A model generated the notes under the pieces. The model worked only from the letters and a program-made list of their open reading frames with translations, did not search any database and was not told the DNA's origin. Source: LMUY01 sp964245075 (GTDB lineage: Bacteria > Pseudomonadota > Alphaproteobacteria > Acetobacterales > Acetobacteraceae). Taken from it: 64,000 nucleotides of DNA. The stretch covers positions 3,806 through 67,805 of the forward strand of contig CAXTLC010000014.1 in NCBI GenBank assembly GCA_964245075.1. Reading direction: 5' to 3'. How positions within the stretch are numbered: the first letter of the stretch is position 1; every line of letters starts with the position of its first letter. The position numbers were made by a program, and so were the translations under genes. Positions 45,526 to 54,220 of this stretch are shown here, one piece after another.

Positions 45526-46428
45526 ATGAGCGATGCTGGACTGCCTGGAACGAGGCTGACGGGTTCTGGGCCGCGAAGCATTCGCCAGCCAGGACCTGTC
45601 TCGGTTGAACGCTGTGCCGCCATTCCCGTGGCCAGCATGCCGATCGAGGCAACGCTGCCGGCCGGGTCGCTGCTCCTTGACGCGCTCCACGCGCTCTTGG
45701 CCGATGAGTTCGACTCTGCGTGCCTGACGTTGTCCGGCGGCAGCTTGGGGCCGTTCGCGTACGTCATCCCCGCGTGTTCTCCCGACGCCGACCACGCTGC
45801 CTTCTACAGCGCAACGTTCCGGCCGCCCGGACAGACCCGGTTTGAGACTGGCACCGTCACCGTGGGCTTTCGCGAGGGGCAGCCATTCTTCCATTGCCAC
45901 GGCTTGTGGACCGAAGCCGATGGCCGCCGCGGCTGCGGCCACGTCTTGCCCGACGAGACCGTGATCGCTTCACCGATCCGGGTTCGTGGGGCCGGGATCA
46001 TCGGCGCCCGGTTCGAGGTGCATCCGGACAAGGAAACGGGCTACAGCCTGCTGACACCCAGGGCCACGAGCAGCCCGCGCCCGGAAGGCGCATGTCCGGC
46101 GATCGCCCTGCGGCTCGCGCCGAACCAGGACATCATCACGGCGCTCGAACAAGCGGGTGCCCACGCCGGGTTTGACCGGGCGGTGATCGTGGGGGGCGTC
46201 GGCAGCACGATCGGCGCACATTTCACCGCCGCCCCGCCGATCACGGGGTATGCAACCGAGCTTCTCGTCCGCAAGGGCGCGGTTCGATGCAATGGGCAGG
46301 GCGCACCGACGGAACTCGACGTCGTCATCGTGGACCTGGATGGCAGCATTGGCGAAGGTCGCCTGGTCGCGTTCGACAATCCCGTGCTGATCACCTTCGA
46401 GGGGGTGTTGCAGGCGGCGCGTGATTGA
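45526..46428 (+). CDS. Tandem PPC (DUF296) domain protein
   Basis: Protein of 300 residues with two PPC (plant and prokaryote conserved) domains. Domain 1 (about 40-165) reads ETGTVTVGFREGQPFFHCHG and GCGHVLPDETVIA; histidines 123, 125 and 139 form the HxH...H set that can bind metal in prokaryotic PPC proteins. Domain 2 (about 190-297) has RLAPNQDIITALEQAG, GGVGSTIGAHF and DLDGSIGEGRLV but lacks the HxH pair (TELDVVIVD). ATG 45526 has GGAG ahead of it. Single PPC domains are usual in bacteria and act as trimers; a fused pair with one degenerate half is uncommon to my knowledge. Function unknown. Confidence 0.85.
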   Translation: MSDAGLPGTRLTGSGPRSIRQPGPVSVERCAAIPVASMPIEATLPAGSLLLDALHALLADEFDSACLTLSGGSLGPFAYVIPACSPDADHAAFYSATFRPPGQTRFETGTVTVGFREGQPFFHCHGLWTEADGRRGCGHVLPDETVIASPIRVRGAGIIGARFEVHPDKETGYSLLTPRATSSPRPEGACPAIALRLAPNQDIITALEQAGAHAGFDRAVIVGGVGSTIGAHFTAAPPITGYATELLVRKGAVRCNGQGAPTELDVVIVDLDGSIGEGRLVAFDNPVLITFEGVLQAARD

Positions 46429-46495
46429 CGTCGAGGTCGCCTGAATCCTTCCGCGAACAGACGCGCCGGCCCGGCGACGTCCATAGTTGACAGAC

Positions 46496-46514
46496 TGATT
46501 AAGCTGGTGAACCA
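46496..46514. promoter_or_regulatory. Candidate MarR operator, site 2
   Basis: TGATT-N9-AACCA with the shared 9-mer TGAACCATC (46508-46516). A TTGACA at 46487-46492 lies 17 bases before AACCAT (46510-46515), so the site would cover the promoter between -35 and -10 of the SDR gene starting at 46670. Confidence 0.5.
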
Positions 46515-46669
46515 TCTTCACCAACAAGACGCGGGAAGGTGAACGTGGAAGCGATTTGTGGTTACGTTCCGGGCTGCCACGCGGCACCTGTCTCGATGGA
46601 CAGGCGCCCGGCCGGCGTTGGCGTCCGGATGCTTGCCGGTCTTTCCGCGGCAACGGCGGGGTCACCTTG

Positions 46670-47428
46670 ATGCCGCGCCGGGTCGCGGTCGTGACAGGGG
46701 GCGGCAGCGGGATCGGGGCTGCGATATGCGACCGGTTCGCGAGCGACGGCATGGCGGTCGTGGTCGCGGATCGGGACACTGCGAACGCGCAGCGCATCGC
46801 GGCCGACATCGTGACACAGGGCGGCGATGCCGCTGCCGTGAGCATGGACGTGGCCGACCCGGCCAGCGTGGAGCAGGCCATGGCCTTCGCGGAGGAGCGG
46901 TTCGGCTCGCTCGACGTGATGGTGGCGTCCGCCGGCATCGGCATCCAGAAATCGATGCTGGAGACCTCCGTGGAGGAGTGGAGCGCGATCATCGCGGTCA
47001 ACCTGACGGGCGTCTTCCTCTGCGGGAAGGCGGCGGCGATGCGCATGGCGCCGCGCAAGTTCGGCCGCATCATAAACATCTCGTCTGTCGCGGGGATGCG
47101 CGGCATTCCAGGGCGCAGCGCCTACGGGGCGTCGAAAGGCGGCGTCAACAGCCTGACCCAGGTCATGGCCGTGGAGTTCGGCCCCCTGGGCATCACCGTC
47201 AACAGCATCGCGCCCGGCCCGATCAACACCCCGCTCACCGACCGCATGCATACCGATGCGACGCGCCGGGCCTACACGGACGCGATGCCGCTGCAACGCT
47301 ACGGCACGCTCGCCGAGGCAGCCGGCGTCGCGTCGTTCCTTGCATCGGACGACGCGGCCTTCGTGACCGGCCACATCCTGCCCGTGGATGGCGGCATGGC
47401 CGCAGCCGGCCCGTCGTTCCGGGTCTGA
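46670..47428 (+). CDS. SDR family oxidoreductase
   Basis: Short-chain dehydrogenase of 252 residues. TGGGSGIG cofactor motif, NISSVAG serine, YGASK and PGPINTPL are complete. Very similar to the SDR at 40029 in the active-site half (GMRG, QVMAVE), so the two are probably paralogues acting on related substrates. ATG 46670 is used; the frame is open from 46556 but the extra part is unlike any SDR. Candidate operator site 2 lies upstream. Confidence 0.9.
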   Translation: MPRRVAVVTGGGSGIGAAICDRFASDGMAVVVADRDTANAQRIAADIVTQGGDAAAVSMDVADPASVEQAMAFAEERFGSLDVMVASAGIGIQKSMLETSVEEWSAIIAVNLTGVFLCGKAAAMRMAPRKFGRIINISSVAGMRGIPGRSAYGASKGGVNSLTQVMAVEFGPLGITVNSIAPGPINTPLTDRMHTDATRRAYTDAMPLQRYGTLAEAAGVASFLASDDAAFVTGHILPVDGGMAAAGPSFRV

Positions 47429-47505
47429 GACCCGCCGCCTCGTCATGACACGGACGCAACCTGCATGGCGCCGCCGTATGTTGCAGCTCAGGAAGGGGCA
47501 CGACG

Positions 47506-48273
47506 TTGCTTGAACAATCCAAGCCCGCCCGGATCGGTCCTGGCGTCACCGCTCTCATCACCGGCGCAAGCAGCGGCATTGGCCAGGTCATCGCCACGGA
47601 GCTTGCCGGGCAAGGCTGCAAGGTCGTGCTGGCAGCCCGGCGGAAGGACAGGCTCGACGAAATGGCCGCCGCGATCGGGCCGGACGCCCTGGCTTGGCCC
47701 ATCGACCTGCGGGACGCCGCCGCGATCGACCGGTTGCCCGACGAGTTGCCGGAGCAGTTCCGGACCATCGACGTGCTGATCAACAACGCCGGCAGCGACG
47801 TTGGGGGGCGCCTGCCGTTCGTCGACCGCCTGGCATCCGACTGGGATGGGATGATCGATACCAACTTGCGCGCCGTGTTCAGGGTCACGCGAGCGGTGCT
47901 GCCGGGCATGCTGCAACGCGGCCGGGGCGACATCGTCAACCTGGGATCCATCTCGGGCGTACGGTCTTACCCCAACGTGACCGCCTATGGAGCCACCAAG
48001 GCGGCGATCCACATGTTCAGCGAGAACCTGCGCTCGGAACTCGCCGGGTCGGGAGTGCGCCTGTTCGAGGTGCTGCCCGGCCCCGTTCGAACCGAGTTCA
48101 TGGATGTGCGGTTCGGCGGCGACCAGGACCGGATCGAGCGCTATTGGAAGGAACTGAGCGAGAGCGCGCCGCTGGAGGCCGAGGATGTCGCCCGGTGCGT
48201 GTTGTTCGCCTTGGCGCAGCCGCCCCATGTCACGCTCTCGCAGATCGTCATGATGCCCTCCGCCCGGTGCTGA
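47506..48273 (+). CDS. SDR family oxidoreductase
   Basis: Short-chain dehydrogenase of 255 residues with TGASSGIG, NNAG, NLGSISG, YGATK and PGPVRTEF, the classical type with the full triad. Starts with TTG at 47506 behind AGGAAGGGG. It belongs with the preceding SDR and the TRAP genes. It is of the YdfG-like subgroup, which often reduces 3-hydroxy acids or ketones; substrate unknown. Confidence 0.87.
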   Translation: MLEQSKPARIGPGVTALITGASSGIGQVIATELAGQGCKVVLAARRKDRLDEMAAAIGPDALAWPIDLRDAAAIDRLPDELPEQFRTIDVLINNAGSDVGGRLPFVDRLASDWDGMIDTNLRAVFRVTRAVLPGMLQRGRGDIVNLGSISGVRSYPNVTAYGATKAAIHMFSENLRSELAGSGVRLFEVLPGPVRTEFMDVRFGGDQDRIERYWKELSESAPLEAEDVARCVLFALAQPPHVTLSQIVMMPSARC

Positions 48274-48365
48274 CGGCCTTGCTGCCCGGCTCCAGCGGCA
48301 AAGCCCAAGGGCATGGTTGCCTAAGATAGCCACGAGACGTCCAAGAGAGTTCGAAAGAAAACACA

Positions 48366-49376
48366 ATGATCAAGATCGCTCGCCGTGGCATGGTCGCAGG
48401 CGTTGGCGCCGCGTTGGCAATGCCCGCCATCTCCACCCGGGCACGCGCTGCGGAGATCACGCTCAAATACGCCAACAACGCGAGCCTCGATCATCCGGTC
48501 AACATCCGTGCCAGCCAGATCGCGGAGCGCATCAAGGCCGACACCGACGGGCGTGTCGAGATGCAGATCTTCGCAAACAGCCAGCTCGGGGCCGACACCG
48601 ACATGCTGAGCCAGCTTCGCTCAGGCGGCGTCGAGATGATGACGCTTTCCGGCTTGATCCTCAGCATCCTTGTTCCCGCGGCCTCGATCAACGGCGTAGG
48701 CTTCGCCTTTCCGGATTATGCAACGGTCTGGAAGGCGATGGACGGAAGCCTTGGCGAGTACATCCGCGGCCAGATCGCCAAGTCGGGCCTGATCGCGATG
48801 GATCGCATCTGGGACAACGGCTTCCGGCAGGTCACGGCGAGCAGCAAGCCGATCAAGACGCAGCAGGATTTGGAAGGCTTCAAGATAAGGGTCCCGGTCA
48901 GCCCCCTTTGGACGTCCTTGTTCAAGTCGCTTGGCGCTGCGCCAACCGGAATAAACTTTTCCGAAACGTACTCGGCGTTGCAGACCCACATCGTGGACGG
49001 GCAGGAGCAGCCGCTCGTCGTCATCGACACCTCGAAGCTTTACGAGGTGCAGAAGTTCTGCTCCCTGACCAACCACATGTGGGACGGCTACTGGTGGCTG
49101 GTAAACCGGCGTGCATGGGCCGCGATCCCGGAAGCTCTGCGCACGGTCGTCGCCAAGCACATAAACCAGGGGGCGCTGGACGAGCGGGCGGACGTCGCAT
49201 CCCTTAATTCGAGCCTGCAAACAACGCTCGAACAGAAGAAACTGGTATTCAACACGGTTGAGACGGCGTCGTTCGTCGCAGCCCTCCGCAAGAACGGCTT
49301 CTATGCGGAATGGAAGGGAAAGTACGGCGACGAAGCCTGGGCACTCCTGGAGCAAGCCTGCGGCAAGTTGACGTGA
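48366..49376 (+). CDS. TRAP transporter solute-binding protein (DctP family)
   Basis: Periplasmic binding protein of 336 residues for a TRAP importer, which moves organic acids by ion gradients instead of ATP. The N-terminus MIKIARRGMVAGVGAAL has a twin arginine and a hydrophobic core with cleavage near ARAAE (29). Mature part: LKYANNASLDHPVNIRASQIAERI, the DctP start, and GFKIRVPVSPLWTSLFKSLGAAPTGINFSETYSALQTHIVDGQEQPL with the carboxylate-binding arginine. Its gene overlaps the permease gene (GTGA). Confidence 0.92.
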   Translation: MIKIARRGMVAGVGAALAMPAISTRARAAEITLKYANNASLDHPVNIRASQIAERIKADTDGRVEMQIFANSQLGADTDMLSQLRSGGVEMMTLSGLILSILVPAASINGVGFAFPDYATVWKAMDGSLGEYIRGQIAKSGLIAMDRIWDNGFRQVTASSKPIKTQQDLEGFKIRVPVSPLWTSLFKSLGAAPTGINFSETYSALQTHIVDGQEQPLVVIDTSKLYEVQKFCSLTNHMWDGYWWLVNRRAWAAIPEALRTVVAKHINQGALDERADVASLNSSLQTTLEQKKLVFNTVETASFVAALRKNGFYAEWKGKYGDEAWALLEQACGKLT

Positions 49377-51238
49377 CGTCTGCGGACACCGCTGTTCTGG
49401 CAACTTCCGCTCCGCGGCAGTGGCTGTCGCGGGCGGAGTCCATCCTGGGAACCACGCTGGATGCGGCGGCGGCCGCGCTGGTCGTCACGGAAATCGTGGT
49501 GCTGCTGGCCGGCGTGTTCGCCAGGTTCGCGCTCCGCTCGCCGCTGGTGTGGAGCGATGAACTCGCCTCCGCCCTGTTCCTGTGGCTCGCGATGCTGGGC
49601 GCGGTCATCGCGAGCCGCCGTTCGGTCCACATGCGGATGAGCGCGCTGACCAGCAGGCTCCCGCCGCCATGGCGGGCGTTCTTCGAGGCGGTCGCGACGG
49701 CTGCCGCCGGCGCTTTCCTCTTGCTGCTGATCGTTCCCGGCGTCGATTACGCGACCGACCAGAACATCATCACGTCTCCCGCCCTTGAGATCCCGGATTC
49801 CTGGCGGGCTGCCGCGCTGCCCGTCGGACTTGGCCTTATGCTGCTGGCCTACCTGCTGCGCTTGTTGGTGAGCGCGCGGCCGCTGGTCGTGTTGGCGGCC
49901 TTGCTGAGCGTGGCGGCCATCGCGGCGGCACTCTGGCTCGCTTCCCCGGTGCTGATGCCGCTCGGCAAGATCAACCTGCTGATATTCTTCGTTGGCGGCG
50001 TGAGCGTCATGGTGTTTGCGGGCGTGCCGATCGCGTTCTGCTTCGGGTTGAGCACGGTGGCGTTCCTGGCCGTCACCACTCACCTGCCGCTGACGATCGT
50101 GATCGGCCGCATGGATGGCGGCATGTCGCAGCTCATCCTGCTCGCCGTCCCCTTGTTCGTGTTCCTCGGCGCGTTGCTCGAGATGACGGGCATGGCAGAG
50201 GTCATGGTGCGCTTCCTGTCCAGCTTGCTCGGCCACGTGAAAGGCGGGCTGAGCTACGTCCTGATCGGGGCGATGTACCTGGTCAGCGGGGTGTCGGGTG
50301 CCAAGGCGGCCGACATGGCGGCGGTCGCGCCGGTGCTGTTCCCCGAGATGCAGCGGCGCGGCGCCCGCCCGGGTGACCTGGTCGCGCTCCTGGCGGCGAC
50401 GGGCGCGCAGACGGAAACCGTGCCGCCGAGCTTGGTGCTCATCACGGTCGGTTCGGTCACCGGCGTCTCGATCGGCGCGTTGTTCACCGCGGGCCTGCTT
50501 CCCAGCGCGCTCCTTGCTGCCGCGCTCTGCGCCATCGTCTGGTCACGCCACCGCGGTGACGCGGTGCCCGCCGTGGACCGCGCGGGCTGGCGGCAGGTGA
50601 CCCGCTTCCTCCTCGTCGCGGTGCCCGCGCTGGTTCTGCCGTTCGTGGTTCGATTTGCCGTCATCGAGGGCATCGCGACGGCGACCGAGGTTTCGACCAT
50701 CGGCATTGCCTACTGCGCCATCATCGGGCCGCTGGCTTACCGGGGACTCCGGTTGCAGCGGCTCTACGCGGCCCTGGTCGACACCGCGGCGCTGTCAGGC
50801 GCCATCCTGCTGATCATCGGCACGGCGACGGCCATGGCTTGGGCGCTGACCCAGTCCGGTTTCTCGCGCCAGCTTGCCCTCGCCATGGGCAACCTCCCCG
50901 GCGGGGCGGCCATGTTCCTGGCCGTTTCGATCGTCGCCTTCGCCGTCCTGGGCAGCGTGCTGGAGGGTATTCCAGCCATCGTGCTCTTCGGTCCGTTGCT
51001 GTTCCCCATCGCGCGCCAAGTCGGCGTGAACGAGGTCCATTACGCGATCGTGGTCGTCCTCGCCATGGGGCTCGGGCTTTTCGCGCCGCCGTTCGGCGTC
51101 GGCTACTACGCGGCGTGCGCGATATCGCAGGTTGACCCGAACGAGGGCATGCGGCCGATCTGGGGCTACCTGCTTGCCCTGCTGATAGGCTTGATCATCG
51201 TCGCCGCCGTGCCGTGGCTGTCGATCGGCTTCCTGTGA
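49373..51238 (+). CDS. TRAP transporter fused permease (DctQ-DctM)
   Basis: Membrane protein of 621 residues combining the small four-helix subunit (DctQ, about 1-170) and the large subunit (DctM, about 190-621). DctQ part: WSDELASALFLWLAMLGAVIASRR; DctM part: GVPIAFCFGLSTVAFLAV, QLILLAVPLFVFLGALLEMTGMAEVMVRFLSSLLGHVKGGLSYVLIGAMYLVSGVSGAKAADMAA, and EGIPAIVLFGPLLFPIA. GTG start at 49373 overlaps the binding-protein stop. A fused form is one known arrangement. With DctP it is a complete importer for the acid degraded by the neighbouring enzymes. Confidence 0.91.
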   Translation: MTSADTAVLATSAPRQWLSRAESILGTTLDAAAAALVVTEIVVLLAGVFARFALRSPLVWSDELASALFLWLAMLGAVIASRRSVHMRMSALTSRLPPPWRAFFEAVATAAAGAFLLLLIVPGVDYATDQNIITSPALEIPDSWRAAALPVGLGLMLLAYLLRLLVSARPLVVLAALLSVAAIAAALWLASPVLMPLGKINLLIFFVGGVSVMVFAGVPIAFCFGLSTVAFLAVTTHLPLTIVIGRMDGGMSQLILLAVPLFVFLGALLEMTGMAEVMVRFLSSLLGHVKGGLSYVLIGAMYLVSGVSGAKAADMAAVAPVLFPEMQRRGARPGDLVALLAATGAQTETVPPSLVLITVGSVTGVSIGALFTAGLLPSALLAAALCAIVWSRHRGDAVPAVDRAGWRQVTRFLLVAVPALVLPFVVRFAVIEGIATATEVSTIGIAYCAIIGPLAYRGLRLQRLYAALVDTAALSGAILLIIGTATAMAWALTQSGFSRQLALAMGNLPGGAAMFLAVSIVAFAVLGSVLEGIPAIVLFGPLLFPIARQVGVNEVHYAIVVVLAMGLGLFAPPFGVGYYAACAISQVDPNEGMRPIWGYLLALLIGLIIVAAVPWLSIGFL

Positions 51239-51260
51239 TGCGGCGTCGTTCTGCGTCCCG

Positions 51261-52910
51261 TCAGGGAAGTGAGGCGGCCATGCCGTCCCGTTGCGGGTCG
51301 GCGCCGCCGTCCAGGATGCCGTCGAACAGGCTGATGCCGTGCACCCCGGCGAAGGCGTAGGACAGCGGTGACCGCCTGACGGTGTAGCCCATCGCCTCCA
51401 CCGCACGCTGCACCCCGGCCGGGATGCGGTTGCTGACGTCGATGGCGTCGCCCGTGGCGACGAAGCGCGGGGCGCTCACCGCTTCCTGCATGCCCATGCC
51501 CCAATCCAGCACGTTGAGCACGACTTGCAGCACGCCCAGCGTGATCCACGTCCCGCCGGGGGCGCCCAGCGTCAGGACGGGCACCCCATCCCTGGTGACG
51601 ATCGAGGGGCACATGGACGCGAACCGGCGCTTGCCCGGCGCGATCGACCCGGCCCGCCCGGGACGGGGGTCGAACACGCTCATGCAGCCGTTCAGGATGA
51701 AGCCGGTGCCCGGCGGGATCACCCCGGACGGGATGCCGAGCGAGTGGGTGAGCGACACCACCAGCCCGTCGGCGTCCACGCACGACACGTGCGTCGTTTC
51801 CTTCGCGTCGCCCGCCGGGCCTCCCAGCCGCGGCACGGACGCCTTCTCGCCCCGCCTTATGCCGGCGGCGCAGGCGTCGGCGTAGTCGTCCGACAGCAAG
51901 CGGCGGGTCGGAGGCGTCACGAAGCGCGGATCGCTGATGTGGGCATCCTTGTCCCTGGTGGCGATCTTCATCGCTTCCGCCACCACGCGGATGTAGCCGG
52001 GGCTGTTATGGCCCAGCGACACCAGGTCGAAGCGTTCCAGGATGCGGAGCATCTCGGCCACCATGATGCCCCCGCCCGGCGGCTGGTTGGTCGCGAACTC
52101 GTAGCCGCGGTAGCTGATCCGGATCGGCTCCTGCGCTTCGGGCACGAAACTGGCCAGGTCGGCCTCCGTCAGCAAGCCGCCGTGGGCCGCCATGTCGTCC
52201 GCGATGCGCCGCGCCAGCGGGCCGGTGTAGAACGCGGCGGCGCCATCGCAGGCGACCAGCCGCAGCGTGCCCGCCAGGTCCGGGTTGCGGATCACCTGGC
52301 CGATCTTGGCGTAGCTGCCGTCCGGTTGCAGGTAGATGCGCCGCCCGTCCGCGCTGACGCCGAGCTTCTCGCCGTAGTTCATGCGCCCGTACTTGCGCTC
52401 GTCCTGCGTGAACACCGTGTAGCTGTGCGGCCGGACCAGCCAGCCGGATTCGGCCAAGGCGATCGCGGGGCCGAACAGGCTGGCCCAGGGCGCGCGGCCC
52501 AACTGGGCATGGGCTTGCGCCAGCACGGCCAGGATTCCCGGCACCGTGACGGCCGCGTGGCCGCACTCGTTGACGAAGTCCCGCAGGATGAAGCCGAAGC
52601 CGTCCGGCGTTTCCCCCAGCACGCGGTCGGCCCACATGGCGGGGGTGCATGCCGCCGGGCAGCCGCCCTGGCCATCCAGCAGCAAGGTCGTGCCGCTCCG
52701 CGGGTCCAGCGCATGGAGCACGCCGTAGCCGCCCAGGCCGGACATCAGCGGGTCCACCACGCCCTGCGCCAGCGCGGCTGCGACCGCGGCGTCGATCGCG
52801 TTGCCGCCGGCTTCCAAGGTGGTCAGCCCGGCGTCCGCGGCCTCCGGTTGCGCCGCGACGACCATCGCGCGCGCGGGGGGCACGCGGCGCGGCGGCCTCG
52901 GCACGCTCAC
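51261..52910 (-). CDS. ggt: Gamma-glutamyltransferase family protein, no signal peptide
   Basis: N-terminal nucleophile hydrolase of 549 residues that matures by self-cleavage before a threonine. The cleavage site reads ETTHVSCVDADG; Thr372 is the predicted nucleophile. LEAGGNAIDAAVAAALAQGVVDPLMSGLGG and the LGAPGGTWI oxyanion loop are typical. Most bacterial GGTs are exported; here no signal peptide is seen, since the start (GTG 52910) gives VSVPRPPRRV then the mature fold. Overlaps the CaiB stop (GTGA). Acts on gamma-glutamyl or similar amides, perhaps after import. Confidence 0.9.
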   Translation of the reverse strand: MSVPRPPRRVPPARAMVVAAQPEAADAGLTTLEAGGNAIDAAVAAALAQGVVDPLMSGLGGYGVLHALDPRSGTTLLLDGQGGCPAACTPAMWADRVLGETPDGFGFILRDFVNECGHAAVTVPGILAVLAQAHAQLGRAPWASLFGPAIALAESGWLVRPHSYTVFTQDERKYGRMNYGEKLGVSADGRRIYLQPDGSYAKIGQVIRNPDLAGTLRLVACDGAAAFYTGPLARRIADDMAAHGGLLTEADLASFVPEAQEPIRISYRGYEFATNQPPGGGIMVAEMLRILERFDLVSLGHNSPGYIRVVAEAMKIATRDKDAHISDPRFVTPPTRRLLSDDYADACAAGIRRGEKASVPRLGGPAGDAKETTHVSCVDADGLVVSLTHSLGIPSGVIPPGTGFILNGCMSVFDPRPGRAGSIAPGKRRFASMCPSIVTRDGVPVLTLGAPGGTWITLGVLQVVLNVLDWGMGMQEAVSAPRFVATGDAIDVSNRIPAGVQRAVEAMGYTVRRSPLSYAFAGVHGISLFDGILDGGADPQRDGMAASLP

Positions 52911-54118
52911 GTCACGCCCTCGGCGGCCAGGGCGTCGATCTCCTCCTGGCGGTAGCCCGCCTCCTTCAGCAGGGCGGGCGTGTGCTCGCCCACCGCCGGC
53001 GCCGGGGAATGGATCGCGCCGGGGGTGGCGGACAGCAGGGGGGAAACGTGGTGCATGGGCAAGCTGCCAAGCTCCGGGTCCGGGAAGCGCAGCAGGATGC
53101 CGCGTTCGGTGACGTAGGGGTGCTCCGGGATGTCCGCCGCGTCCAGGATCGGGCCGACCGTCACGTCGGCGGCGGCGAAATGGGCCAGCGCCTGTGCCTG
53201 CGTCATCGTGGCGATGAAGGCCGCCACGATCGGGTCCAGCGCGTCGTCGTTGCGCACCCGCGCCTCGTTGGTGGCGAACCGGGGGTCCTCGATCAGCTCC
53301 GGCCGCCCGATGGCGCGGAACAGCCGCTCCGCCACGGCCTGCACGGAGGCCGACAGCGAGACGTAGCGGCCGTCGTTGCAGGCATACACGTTGCGGGGGC
53401 AGCTCAGGGTGGACCGGCTGCCGGACCTGGGTGCAACCTCGCCGGTGACGGCGTGCTGGGCCGCGCTGGGGCCCAGGGCCGCGAAGATGGGGTCGAACAG
53501 CGCCAGGTCGACGACCTGGCCGGCGCCTCCCGGCTGTTCGGCGTGGCGCAGCGCCATCAGGGTGGCCGACGCGCCGGAATAGCCTGCGATCATGTCCGCC
53601 AAGGCGAGGGGGGGCAGCACGGGCGGGCGGTCGGCGAAGCCGTTGGCGGCGGCGAACCCGGACATGCCTTCCACCAGCGTCCCAAAGCCCGGCTTGTCGC
53701 GGAACGGGCCGGTTTGCCCCCAGCCGGAGATGCGCACCACCACCAGGAGGGGGTTGGCGGCCAGCAGCTCGTCCGGCCCGAGGCCCCAGCGCTCCAGCGT
53801 GCCGGGCACGAAGCTTTCCACCAGCACGTGGGCCGAGCGTGCCAGGGTCAGCAGGATATCCCGTCCCTTCGGGCGCCGGAGGTCCAGGGTCAGGCTCTTC
53901 TTGTTGCGGGCGTACACCTTCCAGAACAGGCTGAGGTTGCGGACGCGCCATTGGCGCAGGTCGTCGCCCACGCCAGGCCGCTCGACCTTGACGACCTCCG
54001 CGCCGAAATCGGCCAGGATGTGCGTCAGCATGTTGCCGGCCACCAGCCGGGACAGGTCCAGCACCCGGACGCCGGTCATCGGGCCGGCAGCCGTCCGGTG
54101 GTACTGCCCTTCACGCAC
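52907..54118 (-). CDS. CaiB/BaiF family CoA-transferase
   Basis: Family III CoA-transferase of 403 residues that moves CoA between carboxylic acids. GVRVLDLSRLVAGNMLTHILADFGAEVVKVE is the family start, and LADMIAGYSGA carries the aspartate that forms the acyl intermediate. GTG start at 54118 with GGAGG ahead. Divergent from the LysR gene and coupled to ggt. A CoA-transferase next to GGT and dipeptidases is unusual; the acid substrate is unknown. Confidence 0.9.
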   Translation of the reverse strand: MREGQYHRTAAGPMTGVRVLDLSRLVAGNMLTHILADFGAEVVKVERPGVGDDLRQWRVRNLSLFWKVYARNKKSLTLDLRRPKGRDILLTLARSAHVLVESFVPGTLERWGLGPDELLAANPLLVVVRISGWGQTGPFRDKPGFGTLVEGMSGFAAANGFADRPPVLPPLALADMIAGYSGASATLMALRHAEQPGGAGQVVDLALFDPIFAALGPSAAQHAVTGEVAPRSGSRSTLSCPRNVYACNDGRYVSLSASVQAVAERLFRAIGRPELIEDPRFATNEARVRNDDALDPIVAAFIATMTQAQALAHFAAADVTVGPILDAADIPEHPYVTERGILLRFPDPELGSLPMHHVSPLLSATPGAIHSPAPAVGEHTPALLKEAGYRQEEIDALAAEGVT

Positions 54119-54184
54119 CGCATGCCCTCCTCTGCGCCATGCCGACCCTCCGCCGGCCGGTTCCGGGCAGCAAATACAGCTTGG

Positions 54185-54200
54185 CTATGGTAAGCCATAG
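54185..54200. promoter_or_regulatory. Perfect palindrome in the LysR/CaiB divergent promoter
   Basis: CTATGG-TAAG-CCATAG, a perfect 6-bp inverted repeat in the 102-base divergent region, followed by ATATGC TTATAGC. A related AGCCATAT...CCTATAG sequence lies at 55114-55135 before the dipeptidase operon. Both are candidate LysR sites, by position and symmetry. Confidence 0.5.
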
Positions 54201-54220
54201 GATATGCTTATAGCTCCGTC

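Noticed and set aside
51525..54193. Long plus-strand frames opposite ggt and caiB
   Set aside because: Arginine-rich shadows; no signature; the minus strand has the GGT nucleophile site and CaiB motifs.
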